A DNA stretch of 64,000 bases from Aerococcus sp. Its GTDB lineage: Bacteria > Bacillota > Bacilli > Lactobacillales > Aerococcaceae. Below the pieces are notes generated by a model. It worked only from the letters and a program-made list of their open reading frames with translations. It made no database searches and was not told where the DNA came from. The first letter of the stretch is position 1. Every line of letters starts with the position of its first letter. The translations under genes were made by a program, and so were the position numbers. Below are positions 30,635 to 39,193 of this stretch, one piece after another. Where the stretch lies: assembly GCA_030528155.1 (NCBI GenBank), contig JAUMZL010000002.1, forward strand, positions 1 to 64,000, written 5' to 3'.

Positions 30635-32173
30635 CTAATGAATCTTGAATCCTTTACGTTGTCGTCTTTCACCGGTGGATTTTTGCGGTGTGGCTGGTTT
30701 TGCTGGTGCTTTTTTCACTGGTTGCTGGCGCTCATTTTTGGCGTGTGGCGCTTTGAAATCAGGCGTCTTTCTCTTTTGGAAATGCCGCTTATTAGAATCC
30801 TTCCGCTGATTGTCTCTATATTGACCATGGCGTTTCTTGCCTTTGTAGCCTTTTTTCGGTTTCAGCGGATGATCCGGTGAAATTTTGATTTCTTGACTAT
30901 GATCTTTCGTCAACGCATTCAACAAAGCAGCTGCCAAGTCTTCACTCGTGTAGGTGTCCATTAAATAGGCCAATGCCCGGCTGTATTTCTCTGGTTCATC
31001 CAAGGTGGTCATCTGCCCCACTTGGTTCACCGCTTGACGCATCTGCCCGGTAAAGGCTTCCTTGGTCGTTGGCGGACGTAATGGCGACATTTGTTCCTTT
31101 GTCAGTTCTTCAATGGTCTGGAGATAGCCCATTTCGTGATGGTCAACGAATGTGATTGACATCCCACCGCGCCCAGCACGCCCGGTCCGCCCGATGCGAT
31201 GCACGTAGCTGTCCGGATCTTGTGGAATATCATAATTATAAATATGCGTCACACCGCTGATATCTAACCCGCGCGCCGCCACATCGGTCGCTACCAGAAT
31301 AGTGATGTCTCCATTGCGGAACCGTTTCAAGATGGAGGAACGTTGGTATTGATCGAGGTCGCCGTGCAACCCTTCCGCTGCATACCCCCGTTCGATCAGA
31401 CCGCGCGACACCTCAGCCACGCGACGTTTGGTCCGCGCGAAAACAATGGCGAGGCGAGGATTATGCACGTCGATAAACCGACAGAGCAAATCGAATTTCT
31501 CCCAATCGCGGCAGCGCGTAAAGTATTGCTTAATCGTTTCTGCCGTCAGTGTTTGCGCTTCAATCTTTACGGAAACGGGATGATTCATGAAGCGTTCGCT
31601 CAGCTGTTGGATTTCCTTCGGCAGTGTAGCAGAAAAGAGCAAGGTTTGACGTTCGTTAGGCAGAGCTGACACGATCTGGCGAATGTCCTCAATGAAACCC
31701 ATATCGAGCATTTCATCGGCTTCGTCTAATACCAATGTCTCCAAAGCTCCTACCTTGAGCACGCCGCGCTGCATTAAGTCAATGATGCGCCCTGGTGTCC
31801 CTACCACAATCTGAGTGGGTTGTTGCAACTGATGAATCTGGCGGCGAATGTCCGCTCCACCATACACCGTCACTACACGCAAATGCTTGTATTGACCTAA
31901 GCGGAAAAGCTCTTGTCCATTTTGGATCGCTAATTCCCGTGTTGGTGCAATGACCAATGCCTGCACATGTTCGTTACTGCGATCTGCTTTTTCTAGTAAT
32001 GGCAACCCAAATGCTGCCGTCTTCCCGGTACCCGTTTGTGCTTGACCGAGGACATCCTTCCCTTCTAATCCGAGGGGGATCGTTTTTGCCTGAATCGGGG
32101 TAGCTTCTTCAAACCCCATCTCGTCCACCGCTTTTAACAAAGGGGCGGATAACTGCATTTTCTTAAATTTCAT
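30635..32173 (-). CDS. cshA: DEAD-box RNA helicase CshA-like
   Basis: ATP-dependent RNA helicase of the degradosome/cold-shock type. The 512-residue protein has the Q motif (TPIQAKTIP), Walker A AQTGTGKT, PTRELA, DEAD near residue 150, SAT, and motif VI HRIGRTGRAGRGG, then a long basic C-terminal tail rich in Lys/Arg/Gln for RNA binding. The ATG at 32173 follows AAAGGAG. A terminator-like hairpin lies only 31 bases upstream of the start. The order ddl-murF-cshA-acpS is common in Lactobacillales. Confidence 0.95.
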   Translation of the reverse strand: MKFKKMQLSAPLLKAVDEMGFEEATPIQAKTIPLGLEGKDVLGQAQTGTGKTAAFGLPLLEKADRSNEHVQALVIAPTRELAIQNGQELFRLGQYKHLRVVTVYGGADIRRQIHQLQQPTQIVVGTPGRIIDLMQRGVLKVGALETLVLDEADEMLDMGFIEDIRQIVSALPNERQTLLFSATLPKEIQQLSERFMNHPVSVKIEAQTLTAETIKQYFTRCRDWEKFDLLCRFIDVHNPRLAIVFARTKRRVAEVSRGLIERGYAAEGLHGDLDQYQRSSILKRFRNGDITILVATDVAARGLDISGVTHIYNYDIPQDPDSYVHRIGRTGRAGRGGMSITFVDHHEMGYLQTIEELTKEQMSPLRPPTTKEAFTGQMRQAVNQVGQMTTLDEPEKYSRALAYLMDTYTSEDLAAALLNALTKDHSQEIKISPDHPLKPKKGYKGKKRHGQYRDNQRKDSNKRHFQKRKTPDFKAPHAKNERQQPVKKAPAKPATPQKSTGERRQRKGFKIH

Positions 32174-32203
32174 CCTAAGCTCCTTTCTAATGAGCCCGTA
32201 TTC

Positions 32204-32232
32204 AAAAAAATAGCCGTATATGACCGACTATT
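32204..32232 (-). terminator. Terminator-like hairpin in the cshA leader
   Basis: Minus strand AATAGTCGGT / ACGGCTATT followed by T7. It lies 31 to 59 bases before the cshA ATG, with no room for a separate promoter after it, so it acts either as a leaky terminator after murF or as an attenuator. Confidence 0.7.
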
Positions 32233-32298
32233 TTAGGTGTCCTTTTTAAAATGACAGTTATTCAGGCACTGTCCCCTTAAAAAGAACAACAAAGAAGT

Positions 32299-32324
32299 GC
32301 TAGCACGAAGCATTTTCTGCTAGC
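32299..32324 (-). terminator. Hairpin after murF
   Basis: GCTAGCA, 12-base loop, TGCTAGC, followed on the minus strand by ACTTCTTTGTTG, a weak T-rich tail. Confidence 0.45.
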
Positions 32325-32337
32325 CCTCTTATTATGA

Positions 32338-33729
32338 CTATTGTAAGCGCAAGGCATTCACCACGTCAATGAGACCCATGCCGTGGCTAGCTTTGACTAA
32401 AATTTGATCATCTGGATGGAGATCCTGTTTGATGTCTGCAATCAACTGCTCCTTATCCGATTCATAGTAGTGAATGGAGGAAACGGGGAATCCCTTATCT
32501 ACCAAGGCATCGTTCAATGCTTTCATTTCTGGACCGAACAGATACACCTGGCTGATCGCCTCAGCATCGATAGTCTCGGCGACACTCGCATGCATCGCCT
32601 GGCTATACGTGCCTAGTTCCAACATGTCTCCTAAAACGAGCACACGTCGACTCTTCATCTCCGATTCCGGCATTTGTGCAAACGTTCGAATCACGGATTT
32701 CATCGCACTTGGGTTGGCATTGTACGTGTCATTGAGAATTTGCGAATGATCGATGCCATTGATCCACTCCATACGATTAGCAGAGAGATGGAACCCGGCC
32801 AAGGCATCGTGAATCATCTCCATGGATAGCCCCAAGGCATAAGCGACGGCACATGCCACCAACGCATTTCTAACGTTATGCAGTCCCGCTACCGGAATAG
32901 ACATCTCCACTTCCGGCGCCATGCTGGTATAGAACGTTGTTTCATGCAATGCCACGTTGATAGACATCGCATACACGTCCTCTTCTTCATCTAAACCGAC
33001 GCGAATCGCCGTGAATGGAGGGTCGCTAGGCATTTGTTCACTCAATAATGGTTCATCTCCAGGATAGATGAAAGTTCCATTCTCTTTGAGCCCATTCAAA
33101 ATTTCCAATTTAGCCTTAGCAATATTCGCTACCGACCCGAGATACTCAATATGACTCTCGCCGATCATAGTGATCACGGCCACATCTGGTGGAGCTATAT
33201 GCGCCAATAAATCGATTTCACCAAAATCGCTCATGCCCATCTCTAAAACAAGCACTTCGGTATCGGCTGGCATGGCTAGCACTGTGATCGGCAGACCAAT
33301 TTCATTATTGTAATTGCCCTCGGTTTTATGCACCTTAAAGGTGGCGGACAAGGCTGCCGCCGTCATATCCTTCGTGGTCGTTTTTCCAGCCGAACCGGTG
33401 ATGCCAACCACTTTAGGGTGGATTTTTTCAAGATAGTAATGTGCGAGTGCCTGCAACGCCACTAGGGTGTCATCCACCTGAATCGTGATAATGTCACGGG
33501 GCGCATCGTTGGGATCATTCGCCCAGAAGGTAGCCTTTGCGCCATTTTCAATCGCTTGACGTACAAACTGATGGCCATCACGTTCCGCTTTGATCGGAAC
33601 AAACAGCCCACCTGCTTGCATCTCACGCGAATCAAAAGCAACGCTGTCTACCGTTTCGTCGCGCAACGTTGATGGGTAATCAATGGCACCAACCGCGCGC
33701 ACAATTTCCTTAATACTTAAGGGCATCAT
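32338..33729 (-). CDS. murF: UDP-MurNAc-tripeptide:D-Ala-D-Ala ligase
   Basis: Adds the D-Ala-D-Ala dipeptide made by Ddl to the peptidoglycan precursor in the cytoplasm. The 463-residue Mur ligase has the ATP-binding GITGSAGKTTTKDM near residue 112, the central NYNNEIGLP segment and the C-terminal DTYNANPSAMKS. The ATG at 33729 comes one base after the ddl TAA stop and about 10 bases after GAGGGG, so synthesis of the two partner enzymes is coupled. Confidence 0.95.
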   Translation of the reverse strand: MMPLSIKEIVRAVGAIDYPSTLRDETVDSVAFDSREMQAGGLFVPIKAERDGHQFVRQAIENGAKATFWANDPNDAPRDIITIQVDDTLVALQALAHYYLEKIHPKVVGITGSAGKTTTKDMTAAALSATFKVHKTEGNYNNEIGLPITVLAMPADTEVLVLEMGMSDFGEIDLLAHIAPPDVAVITMIGESHIEYLGSVANIAKAKLEILNGLKENGTFIYPGDEPLLSEQMPSDPPFTAIRVGLDEEEDVYAMSINVALHETTFYTSMAPEVEMSIPVAGLHNVRNALVACAVAYALGLSMEMIHDALAGFHLSANRMEWINGIDHSQILNDTYNANPSAMKSVIRTFAQMPESEMKSRRVLVLGDMLELGTYSQAMHASVAETIDAEAISQVYLFGPEMKALNDALVDKGFPVSSIHYYESDKEQLIADIKQDLHPDDQILVKASHGMGLIDVVNALRLQ

Positions 33730-33730
33730 G

Positions 33731-34825
33731 TTACTCATTCCCCTCGAGTGCCAAAGCTTCGCGTTCTTGGTAGCGTTCCATTGCTAAATCGATCAGTTCA
33801 CGCAAAATTTCGGCATAGGATTTTCCGGTGGCCTCCCAGAGTGATGGGAACATGCTGAACTGTGTAAACCCTGGCAAAGTATTAACTTCGTTGAGATAAA
33901 TATCGTTGTTGTAAGTGACAAAGAAATCACAACGCGTTAACCCAGCGCAATCCAATGCTAAATAAGCTTGGCGCGCATAGTGTTGCAGCTGTTCTTTCAT
34001 ATCTTCGGACAGTTCGGCAGGAATTTGCATTTCCACCGTGTTATTGATGTATTTAGAATCATAGTCATAGAATGCTTGTTGTTTTACCAATTCACCTGGA
34101 ACAGAAACTACCGGATCATCATTCCCCATGACAGCCAATTCCACCTCGCGCGCATTAACCCCTTGTTCGATGATCAAACGACGATCATAACGGAAGGCTT
34201 TTTCGATCGCAACTAATAGCGCTTCACGATTGTCTGCATAGGAAATGCCCACGCTGGATCCCATGTTGGCAGGCTTAACAAACAGCGGATAGACCAATTC
34301 GCCTTCAATACGTTGTAAAGTTTTTTCCTGTTCGTTTTCCCATTGATAGCGACGAATCCAAGTGAATGGAACCTGCGGAATCTGTGCTTCACGGAATAGA
34401 CGTTTGGAAACGATCTTGTCCATACCAGCAGCACTAGCAAGAACACCACAGCCGACATAAGGTACCTCTAACGTTTCGAATAACCCCTGAATCGTTCCAT
34501 CTTCACCATTCGGTCCATGTAACACTGGAAAAGCCAGTGTTTCTGGGCTGAGCACATCGCTCGGTACAACTGCTCTGCCGAGTGAAGTTTCATACTGCGT
34601 TGAGGAGCGGTATTCAACCGTGTCACTCGCTTCCATGTAGAGCGTCGTATCATTGCTCAGTGGTTCGTGACATTCCGTCCCTGCGATCCATTGTCCTTGT
34701 GGGTTGATGTACACCGGCAGAACCACATGTTCGCTATAATCTAAATGGCGCATGACGGATGCGGCGGTGAGGACAGATATTTCGTGTTCCGGGCTCTTAC
34801 CACCATAAATTAACGTTAGTTTCAT
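33731..34825 (-). CDS. ddl: D-alanine-D-alanine ligase
   Basis: Makes the D-Ala-D-Ala dipeptide of the cell wall. The 364-residue ATP-grasp enzyme has LIYGGKSPEHEISVLTA, PVLHGPNGEDGTIQG, and NEVNTLPGFTQFSMFP. The specificity segment reads FYDYDSKY with a Tyr at the position that is Phe in the D-Ala-D-lactate ligases of intrinsically vancomycin-resistant lactobacilli and leuconostocs, so a D-Ala-D-Ala product is expected. ATG at 34825, 5 bases after GGAGG; the upstream gene stops one base before. Confidence 0.95.
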   Translation of the reverse strand: MKLTLIYGGKSPEHEISVLTAASVMRHLDYSEHVVLPVYINPQGQWIAGTECHEPLSNDTTLYMEASDTVEYRSSTQYETSLGRAVVPSDVLSPETLAFPVLHGPNGEDGTIQGLFETLEVPYVGCGVLASAAGMDKIVSKRLFREAQIPQVPFTWIRRYQWENEQEKTLQRIEGELVYPLFVKPANMGSSVGISYADNREALLVAIEKAFRYDRRLIIEQGVNAREVELAVMGNDDPVVSVPGELVKQQAFYDYDSKYINNTVEMQIPAELSEDMKEQLQHYARQAYLALDCAGLTRCDFFVTYNNDIYLNEVNTLPGFTQFSMFPSLWEATGKSYAEILRELIDLAMERYQEREALALEGNE

Positions 34826-34826
34826 A

Positions 34827-35624
34827 TTAACCTCCAAATGATTCACTATTAAACGCCGATTCCAATTGCCACTGTTGCTGACGAGGACTGTATACCAATG
34901 TCCCCAAACGGTCAGCCTTGCTTAATTGCAACAGGACCTCATCTACACGGTCCTCGGCGAGGTAAATAGGAATCTCTAGTTTGCCTTTGATTTTTATTTC
35001 TGATAGGTCGAATACAACCCCTTCATACAGCAATGGCCGCAATGCTTTGATCACGCTTGGTGATGGCACCGAAACCTCCTGATGATGCGTGTAACTGCTC
35101 AATGAAAAAAATGAACGTCGCGTTTCATAGGGCTGAACAGCATCGCGTAGTTGATGCGCGAGCTGGTAGAAAAACTCGGAAATATGCCGATAGTAACAGC
35201 GCATAATGTTGTTCCCACCCGGCAAACACACATAGTTATTCTGTAATTTGTAGAAGAATGGGGAGTGCCAGTGGCGATTCATATGCTCCAAATAGAGCAA
35301 TTCCGCAATTTCACCTGGTGTCAATTGATGTAGAAACTCCTGCGATTCATAGTCTACCCATTTGACATTATATTTAGCGGCTTTAATTTGTTGTTGAATG
35401 AACTCATCGCAAGCCTTACTCCCACGAATCACTTCAAAACGCGTATAGTCATCAAAAGTCCCAATGTTTGTTGGACCAGTGAGGACGAGTAAGTTACTCA
35501 CGGGATGCTTCATTGCTTCCCATAAATAGTTTAACCCAATCCCACGGGTATCGACTTGATTCGTTGTCGTGTCTAACAACACGTAAATATAGTTTTGTGA
35601 CAAGTCCATCACCTCACTTTTCAT
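34827..35624 (-). CDS. Hypothetical protein coupled to ddl-murF
   Basis: Not recognised. The 265-residue protein is soluble-looking, with no signal peptide or membrane segment. The first third has an alternating hydrophobic pattern (YIYVLLDTTT, LLVLTGPTN) suggestive of an alpha/beta fold; the middle is rich in aromatic and His residues (NRHWHSPFFYKL, MRCYYRHISEFFYQL). Its TAA overlaps the ribosome binding site region of ddl and ends one base before the ddl ATG, so it is translated with the cell-wall genes. The start is uncertain: ATG 35624 has AGGT about 7 bases upstream, while a TTG at residue 8 has GAGGTG at 6 bases. Confidence 0.7.
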   Translation of the reverse strand: MKSEVMDLSQNYIYVLLDTTTNQVDTRGIGLNYLWEAMKHPVSNLLVLTGPTNIGTFDDYTRFEVIRGSKACDEFIQQQIKAAKYNVKWVDYESQEFLHQLTPGEIAELLYLEHMNRHWHSPFFYKLQNNYVCLPGGNNIMRCYYRHISEFFYQLAHQLRDAVQPYETRRSFFSLSSYTHHQEVSVPSPSVIKALRPLLYEGVVFDLSEIKIKGKLEIPIYLAEDRVDEVLLQLSKADRLGTLVYSPRQQQWQLESAFNSESFGG

Positions 35625-35794
35625 TTAAACTACCTATCAGATTGCTCACACTGGGCAATAATCGTTCTCTTGTTTAAGGCGCTAAAGGCTAAGCCATTAA
35701 ACGAGCCACTCACGATCAGATCTATTATAACTATTCTTAGGAACAAAATGCACTACCCGTTCGCAATTTTAAAATATTATAACTCTAAAACCGC

Positions 35795-36006
35795 TCTATC
35801 TTGCCTTGAATCTGGGGAAATCAGACGGCAATACGAAGCAGGAGAAGGGGGAAACTGCTACGTAGCGAGCCAGACGCTGCGTCATTTGGCTCACTGGCAT
35901 AGGGATGGTGCTAGACAAATGGCTTGGCACGTTCTATACTATGAACCGCTAAATGACTGAACCTGCCCTGCGCAACCGCTATTCTCTAGTCGTTTGCGCA
36001 GTTTTA
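35795..36006 (+). ncRNA. Candidate structured RNA upstream of the SUKH-like gene
   Basis: Three local hairpins follow one another: TTGCC..TCTG/CAGA..GGCAA (35801-35831), TACG-A-AGCAG/CTGCT-A-CGTA (35832-35864) and GAGCCA-GACG/CGTC..TGGCTC (35867-35892), ending in a terminator at 35967-36004. The family is not recognised; T-box, 6S, SRP, RNase P and tmRNA hallmarks were not found. It could be a free small RNA or a riboswitch-like leader for the gene at 36028. Confidence 0.5.
35967..36004 (+). terminator. Terminator just before the SUKH-like gene
   Basis: Plus strand CTGCGCAA..CG / CG..TTGCGCAG stem with a 12-base loop region, followed by TTTT. It stands 24 bases before the next start codon, so it could act as an attenuator. 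Confidence 0.75.
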
Positions 36007-36027
36007 TCACCAGGAGGACGATGACTT

Positions 36028-36729
36028 ATGCCACTCATTCCGCTCCCTTTCCAACCACAACAGCACACGCATCTAGCAACCTGGGCAATCAAAGCCGACC
36101 TCACCGTACGCGAATTACCCATCGCCTATCACAACTTGCTCAATCTCTCTGCTAATGGGGGATACACCACCGCGAGCTATCTAAAAATCAAACACGCCAC
36201 GCTCGATGGTGAAAATATTCTTTATGTGCCTTATATCGCTGGGCTGTCCGCTGCTGCCGTTGATCAACGCTACTTCGTTCCTAATCTGCTGGAACAAAAC
36301 AAGTTTCGTTTTCACGAGGCTGTGCGCAGTTATGAGATCATTTTCTATGAGGATCACGATCGCGTGCTGACGTTTGGTTACCAAAATGCCATGCAGCCCA
36401 ACCAGCCCCAAATCATCTACCACGAGTATAGTACGGATACACATTTTGTGGTCGCTGAAACGTTCCAGCAATTCCTAGATAACCTGCGCTTTCATCCCGA
36501 TCCCCTCCCCCATGTATCATTGGATTCCTACCATCGCGCCAATGCTGCCTTCTTGCATGCTAAGTCTCCACGCGAATTAGCGCATTGTTTCCGCCACTAC
36601 GCCGATCCTCATCTCAATGCCGATACGCAGTGGTACCAAGCATGGCTCGATTACTATGCCACCCATGAAAATGCTGCCTATCAGCTGATTAGTAAGGAAG
36701 CCGCTGAAAATTTCGATGCCAGTCGCTAA
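36028..36729 (+). CDS. SMI1/KNR4 (SUKH)-like protein
   Basis: The 233-residue protein resembles the SUKH superfamily by eye: a central segment with RYFVPNLLEQ, an aspartate-rich turn, and FVVAETFQQFLDNLRF, which corresponds to the family's A-SF-EFL motif. SUKH proteins often act as immunity proteins against toxins, but some have other roles, and no toxin gene is adjacent. The ATG at 36028 has AGGAGG 10 bases upstream. It is one of few plus-strand genes and lies behind a terminator that may regulate it. It shares a bidirectional terminator with the sortase gene. Confidence 0.6.
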   Translation: MPLIPLPFQPQQHTHLATWAIKADLTVRELPIAYHNLLNLSANGGYTTASYLKIKHATLDGENILYVPYIAGLSAAAVDQRYFVPNLLEQNKFRFHEAVRSYEIIFYEDHDRVLTFGYQNAMQPNQPQIIYHEYSTDTHFVVAETFQQFLDNLRFHPDPLPHVSLDSYHRANAAFLHAKSPRELAHCFRHYADPHLNADTQWYQAWLDYYATHENAAYQLISKEAAENFDASR

Positions 36730-36734
36730 AAAAT

Positions 36735-36780
36735 GAAAACTCCCGCTCACCATGCCAAACCATGGAAAGCGGGAGTTTTC
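36735..36780. terminator. Bidirectional terminator between the SUKH-like and sortase genes
   Basis: Perfect 13-bp stem GAAAACTCCCGCT / AGCGGGAGTTTTC with an inner CCATG/CATGG pairing. T runs on both strands serve both convergent genes. Confidence 0.9.
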
Positions 36781-36789
36781 ATTATCCAG

Positions 36790-37515
36790 TTAAACCTTAT
36801 TGAACCCATCAATGATGTCTTTATCCGCTTGCTCATAAGGGAAGGTTTTTACCAATTTTCCTTGAACAATGTAACGACTCACATCAGCGCCCACTGGTGG
36901 ACAGCTCTGCAAAGTAATAATCGGCTGGCCATGTTCAGTCAAGTCCTCAGCCACTAAATCCAAACGCGTGGCTGGTACCAAGTCTGCAAAGAACGTCTCA
37001 TATTCATAAACCGTATCCAAATCTGTCAGATAGATCTTATCGCCTTTCTTCGTATTATTGACCATGTCCGTCAACAATAAGTTCGGTGCCACCGTTGACA
37101 TATTGTGGAAGGCCACTGGGTAGTTCTTCTCTCCCATCTTCTGATCAGGATAGAACGTCCCTACCCCGGACAGTAAGGCACTCTGACTCAACCCAGCCAC
37201 CACAGAAGCCGATGACTTCTGCGTTGGCATGTAAACTGCGCCTAGCACGGTCAATTGATCCTGACCATTCTTGATCCGTTCGCGCGAAGCCGCAACTTCC
37301 TCTGGTGTGGCTGTCTTCACATCATTAATCTCGAAGCTCTCAGTGGCTGCTTTAGCGGTATTATCCTTGATCTGATTGGCATTATACGACGCAATCGACA
37401 CATCATGCTGGTTCAGCCAAACCTGAATCCCCGGCACATAGTGATAGATGATCATCGAAATTCCAATGACCATGAGTACGATCCCAAACCAACGTTTCCA
37501 ATCCCATTTACGCAT
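36790..37515 (-). CDS. srtA: Class A sortase
   Basis: Membrane-anchored transpeptidase that attaches LPXTG-type surface proteins to peptidoglycan. The 241-residue protein has an N-terminal membrane segment (about residues 8-28), then an extracellular sortase domain with catalytic His in AFHNM near residue 137, Cys in TLQSCPP near 204 and Arg in SRYIVQGKL. The ATG at 37515 follows GGAGG by 10 bases. It is a single gene with its own promoter. No LPXTG substrate gene is next to it, as expected for a housekeeping sortase. Confidence 0.92.
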   Translation of the reverse strand: MRKWDWKRWFGIVLMVIGISMIIYHYVPGIQVWLNQHDVSIASYNANQIKDNTAKAATESFEINDVKTATPEEVAASRERIKNGQDQLTVLGAVYMPTQKSSASVVAGLSQSALLSGVGTFYPDQKMGEKNYPVAFHNMSTVAPNLLLTDMVNNTKKGDKIYLTDLDTVYEYETFFADLVPATRLDLVAEDLTEHGQPIITLQSCPPVGADVSRYIVQGKLVKTFPYEQADKDIIDGFNKV

Positions 37516-37546
37516 GTAATGGTTACCTCCTCATATAACTTCCATT

Positions 37547-37576
37547 ATTATGGCCTGTTTCCCCGATAAAAAGCAA
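37547..37576 (-). promoter_or_regulatory. Promoter of the sortase gene
   Basis: Minus strand TTGCTT, 18-base spacer, CATAAT. Confidence 0.6.
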
Positions 37577-37929
37577 ATTTGATGTCCGCTCGCACACATT
37601 CCCCTCCTAAGTCTCCACTCCGGTAATGCGCCAAACCAATCATTATGCACCACCAAAGCTTTCATATATAAGAATCGACGGAATAGGACAAATTCATCTA
37701 AACTTAACGTTTTTTGTATGGACAGACATTATTTTATCAAGTTATTATACTATGTAGACAGATTCTATCATGAGGCGTAAGGAATGAATAGCCCCTAATT
37801 AAGGGGATCAGAAACAAGCACCATCACAGGAAAATATCACTATCTGATGATTTTTCAACAATATCCTTTTGTTCTGTCAGGTAGAATTGATTGAGAAGAC
37901 TTCCATAAAAAATAGGATAAATCTTTCTC

Positions 37930-37958
37930 TTCACAGGGCATGATAGAGGCGGTATGCT
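37930..37958 (+). promoter_or_regulatory. Promoter of the Ltp-family lipoprotein gene
   Basis: TTCACA, 17-base spacer, TATGCT, about 75 bases before the start codon. Confidence 0.65.
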
Positions 37959-38034
37959 AATAAAAAGCCAATTATTTTTTGAATTGAGTACGTGTGTCAA
38001 AGGTCACTGTCCGTAAAAGAAATGAGGAGATAAA

Positions 38035-38697
38035 ATGAAAAAGCTAAGTTTAAGTGCGGTTGCTTTATTGTTAACGGTGGGTCTCATCGGCTGTTCGGCC
38101 CCAGAACAGAACACAAGTGAAAGCACCAGCAACACCTCGTCTTCATCATCCTCCAGTGTTTCAGAAAGTGAGGCTGAAGAATCCACAACGGCTTCTTCAT
38201 CATCCGAAGACAAACAGGAAACCAAAGAAGATGCCAGTGTTCCAGCAGAATATCGCTCTGCATTGAAAAAAGCAGAAAATTACGTTGAATTCTCCGCCCC
38301 ATCCAAAGAAGGACTGTATCAGCAGCTGACGTCCGACTACGGCGAGAAATTCTCGCCAGAAGCGGCCCAATACGCTATTGACCACATCAAAGCTGACTGG
38401 AAAGCTTTAGCACTAACCGCAGCAGAAAGCTATCTGGAATTTTCGCATTTCTCAAAAGAAGGGTTGATTCACCAATTATCATCCGAATATGGTAGTCAAT
38501 TCACCGATGAAGAAGCGCGCTATGCCGCCGATCACGTCAAAACTGATTGGAAGCAGAATGCTCTGGATGCTGCCAAAGACTATCAAGAAAACATGGATAT
38601 GTCCCCCGAAGCTATTCGCGATCAGCTCGTTTCACAATATGGGGATAAATTCACCCAGGAAGAAGCGGACTACGCTGTGGCTCATTTAGAGGACTAA
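38035..38697 (+). CDS. Lipoprotein with three Ltp (host cell surface-exposed lipoprotein) domains
   Basis: Exported lipoprotein of 220 residues. The signal peptide ends in the lipobox LIGC with the lipidated Cys at residue 20; a Ser/Thr/Glu-rich linker of about 50 residues follows. Then come three tandem copies of about 45 residues with the pattern AL..A..Y......S.EGL..QL.S.YG..F..E.A.YA..H...DW, as in Ltp-type proteins. A phage-encoded Ltp from Streptococcus thermophilus blocks phage DNA entry, so a role in superinfection exclusion or envelope protection is possible, but chromosomal relatives are uncharacterised. ATG follows GAGGAG by 5 bases. Confidence 0.85.
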   Translation: MKKLSLSAVALLLTVGLIGCSAPEQNTSESTSNTSSSSSSSVSESEAEESTTASSSSEDKQETKEDASVPAEYRSALKKAENYVEFSAPSKEGLYQQLTSDYGEKFSPEAAQYAIDHIKADWKALALTAAESYLEFSHFSKEGLIHQLSSEYGSQFTDEEARYAADHVKTDWKQNALDAAKDYQENMDMSPEAIRDQLVSQYGDKFTQEEADYAVAHLED

Positions 38698-38815
38698 TGT
38701 TTCACTTTTAGACCACTCACGCCGAATCGGTACTTACAATCCCTATTCTCATCCCATTCAGCGTGTGTCTCTAGTTTGGATAGAAAAACAGCGTTTGAAG
38801 CATACACAAACCGAG

Positions 38816-38843
38816 CCGTGGTTAAGCGATGACCACGGTTTTT
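38816..38843 (+). terminator. Terminator of the Ltp lipoprotein gene
   Basis: CCGTGG, 11-base loop, CCACGG, then TTTTTTG. It lies 118 bases past the stop; the bases between hold no gene. Confidence 0.8.
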
Positions 38844-38848
38844 TGTCA

Positions 38849-38885
38849 CAAAAAAACAGGCCACCCTCGTCAGGTAGCCTGTTTT
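38849..38885 (-). terminator. Terminator of rpmE2
   Basis: Minus strand AAAACAGGC / GCCTGTTTT with a long loop, then a T run. Confidence 0.85.
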
Positions 38886-38908
38886 GCATTGATAATTCAA
38901 TGTCATTC

Positions 38909-39172
38909 TTATTCTGCAGCGTTGTCGTTTTTGAAACCGTATTTCTTGTTGAAGCGGTCCACTGCCCCGTCTGCTTGGGTGAATTTCTGACGACCCGTGT
39001 AGAATGGGTGAGAGTCAGAAGTAATTTCCATACGGATCAATGGGTAGGTGTTACCGTCTTCCCATTCAACCGTTTCAGCAGAGTTTTGCGTAGAACCGGA
39101 CAAGAATTTGTAGCCCGTAGATGTGTCCATGAAGACAACCTTGTGGTAATCTGGATGAATGCCTTGTTTCAT
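38909..39172 (-). CDS. rpmE2: Ribosomal protein L31, type B
   Basis: Large-subunit ribosomal protein of 87 residues. It starts [13 protein letters not shown] and contains no cysteine, so it is the zinc-independent (C-minus) form. The ATG at 39172 is fixed by AAGGAGAG about 8 bases upstream; the frame stays open farther up but without a site. In many Firmicutes rpmE follows rho; here rho is 9.6 kb away, on the far side of the restriction island. The leader has two mutually exclusive short stems. Confidence 0.95.
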   Translation of the reverse strand: MKQGIHPDYHKVVFMDTSTGYKFLSGSTQNSAETVEWEDGNTYPLIRMEITSDSHPFYTGRQKFTQADGAVDRFNKKYGFKNDNAAE

Positions 39173-39193
39173 TTGTATACTCTCCTTTGCGCC

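Larger units (their letters stand above)
37516..38034. other. 519-base divergent intergenic region
   Basis: Contains the sortase promoter at one end and the lipoprotein promoter at the other. Between about 37580 and 37925 nothing further can be supported: no open frame with a ribosome binding site, no strong hairpin. Confidence 0.6.

Noticed and set aside
35670-35960. Plus-strand open frame of 96 codons starting at TTG
   Set aside because: No ribosome binding site, odd composition, and the region folds into consecutive hairpins; a structured RNA explains it better, though coding is not excluded.
35880-36006. T-box leader
   Set aside because: The sequence AGGGATGGTGCTAG only loosely resembles the T-box core and no antiterminator pairing with it was found; the downstream gene is not an amino-acid gene.
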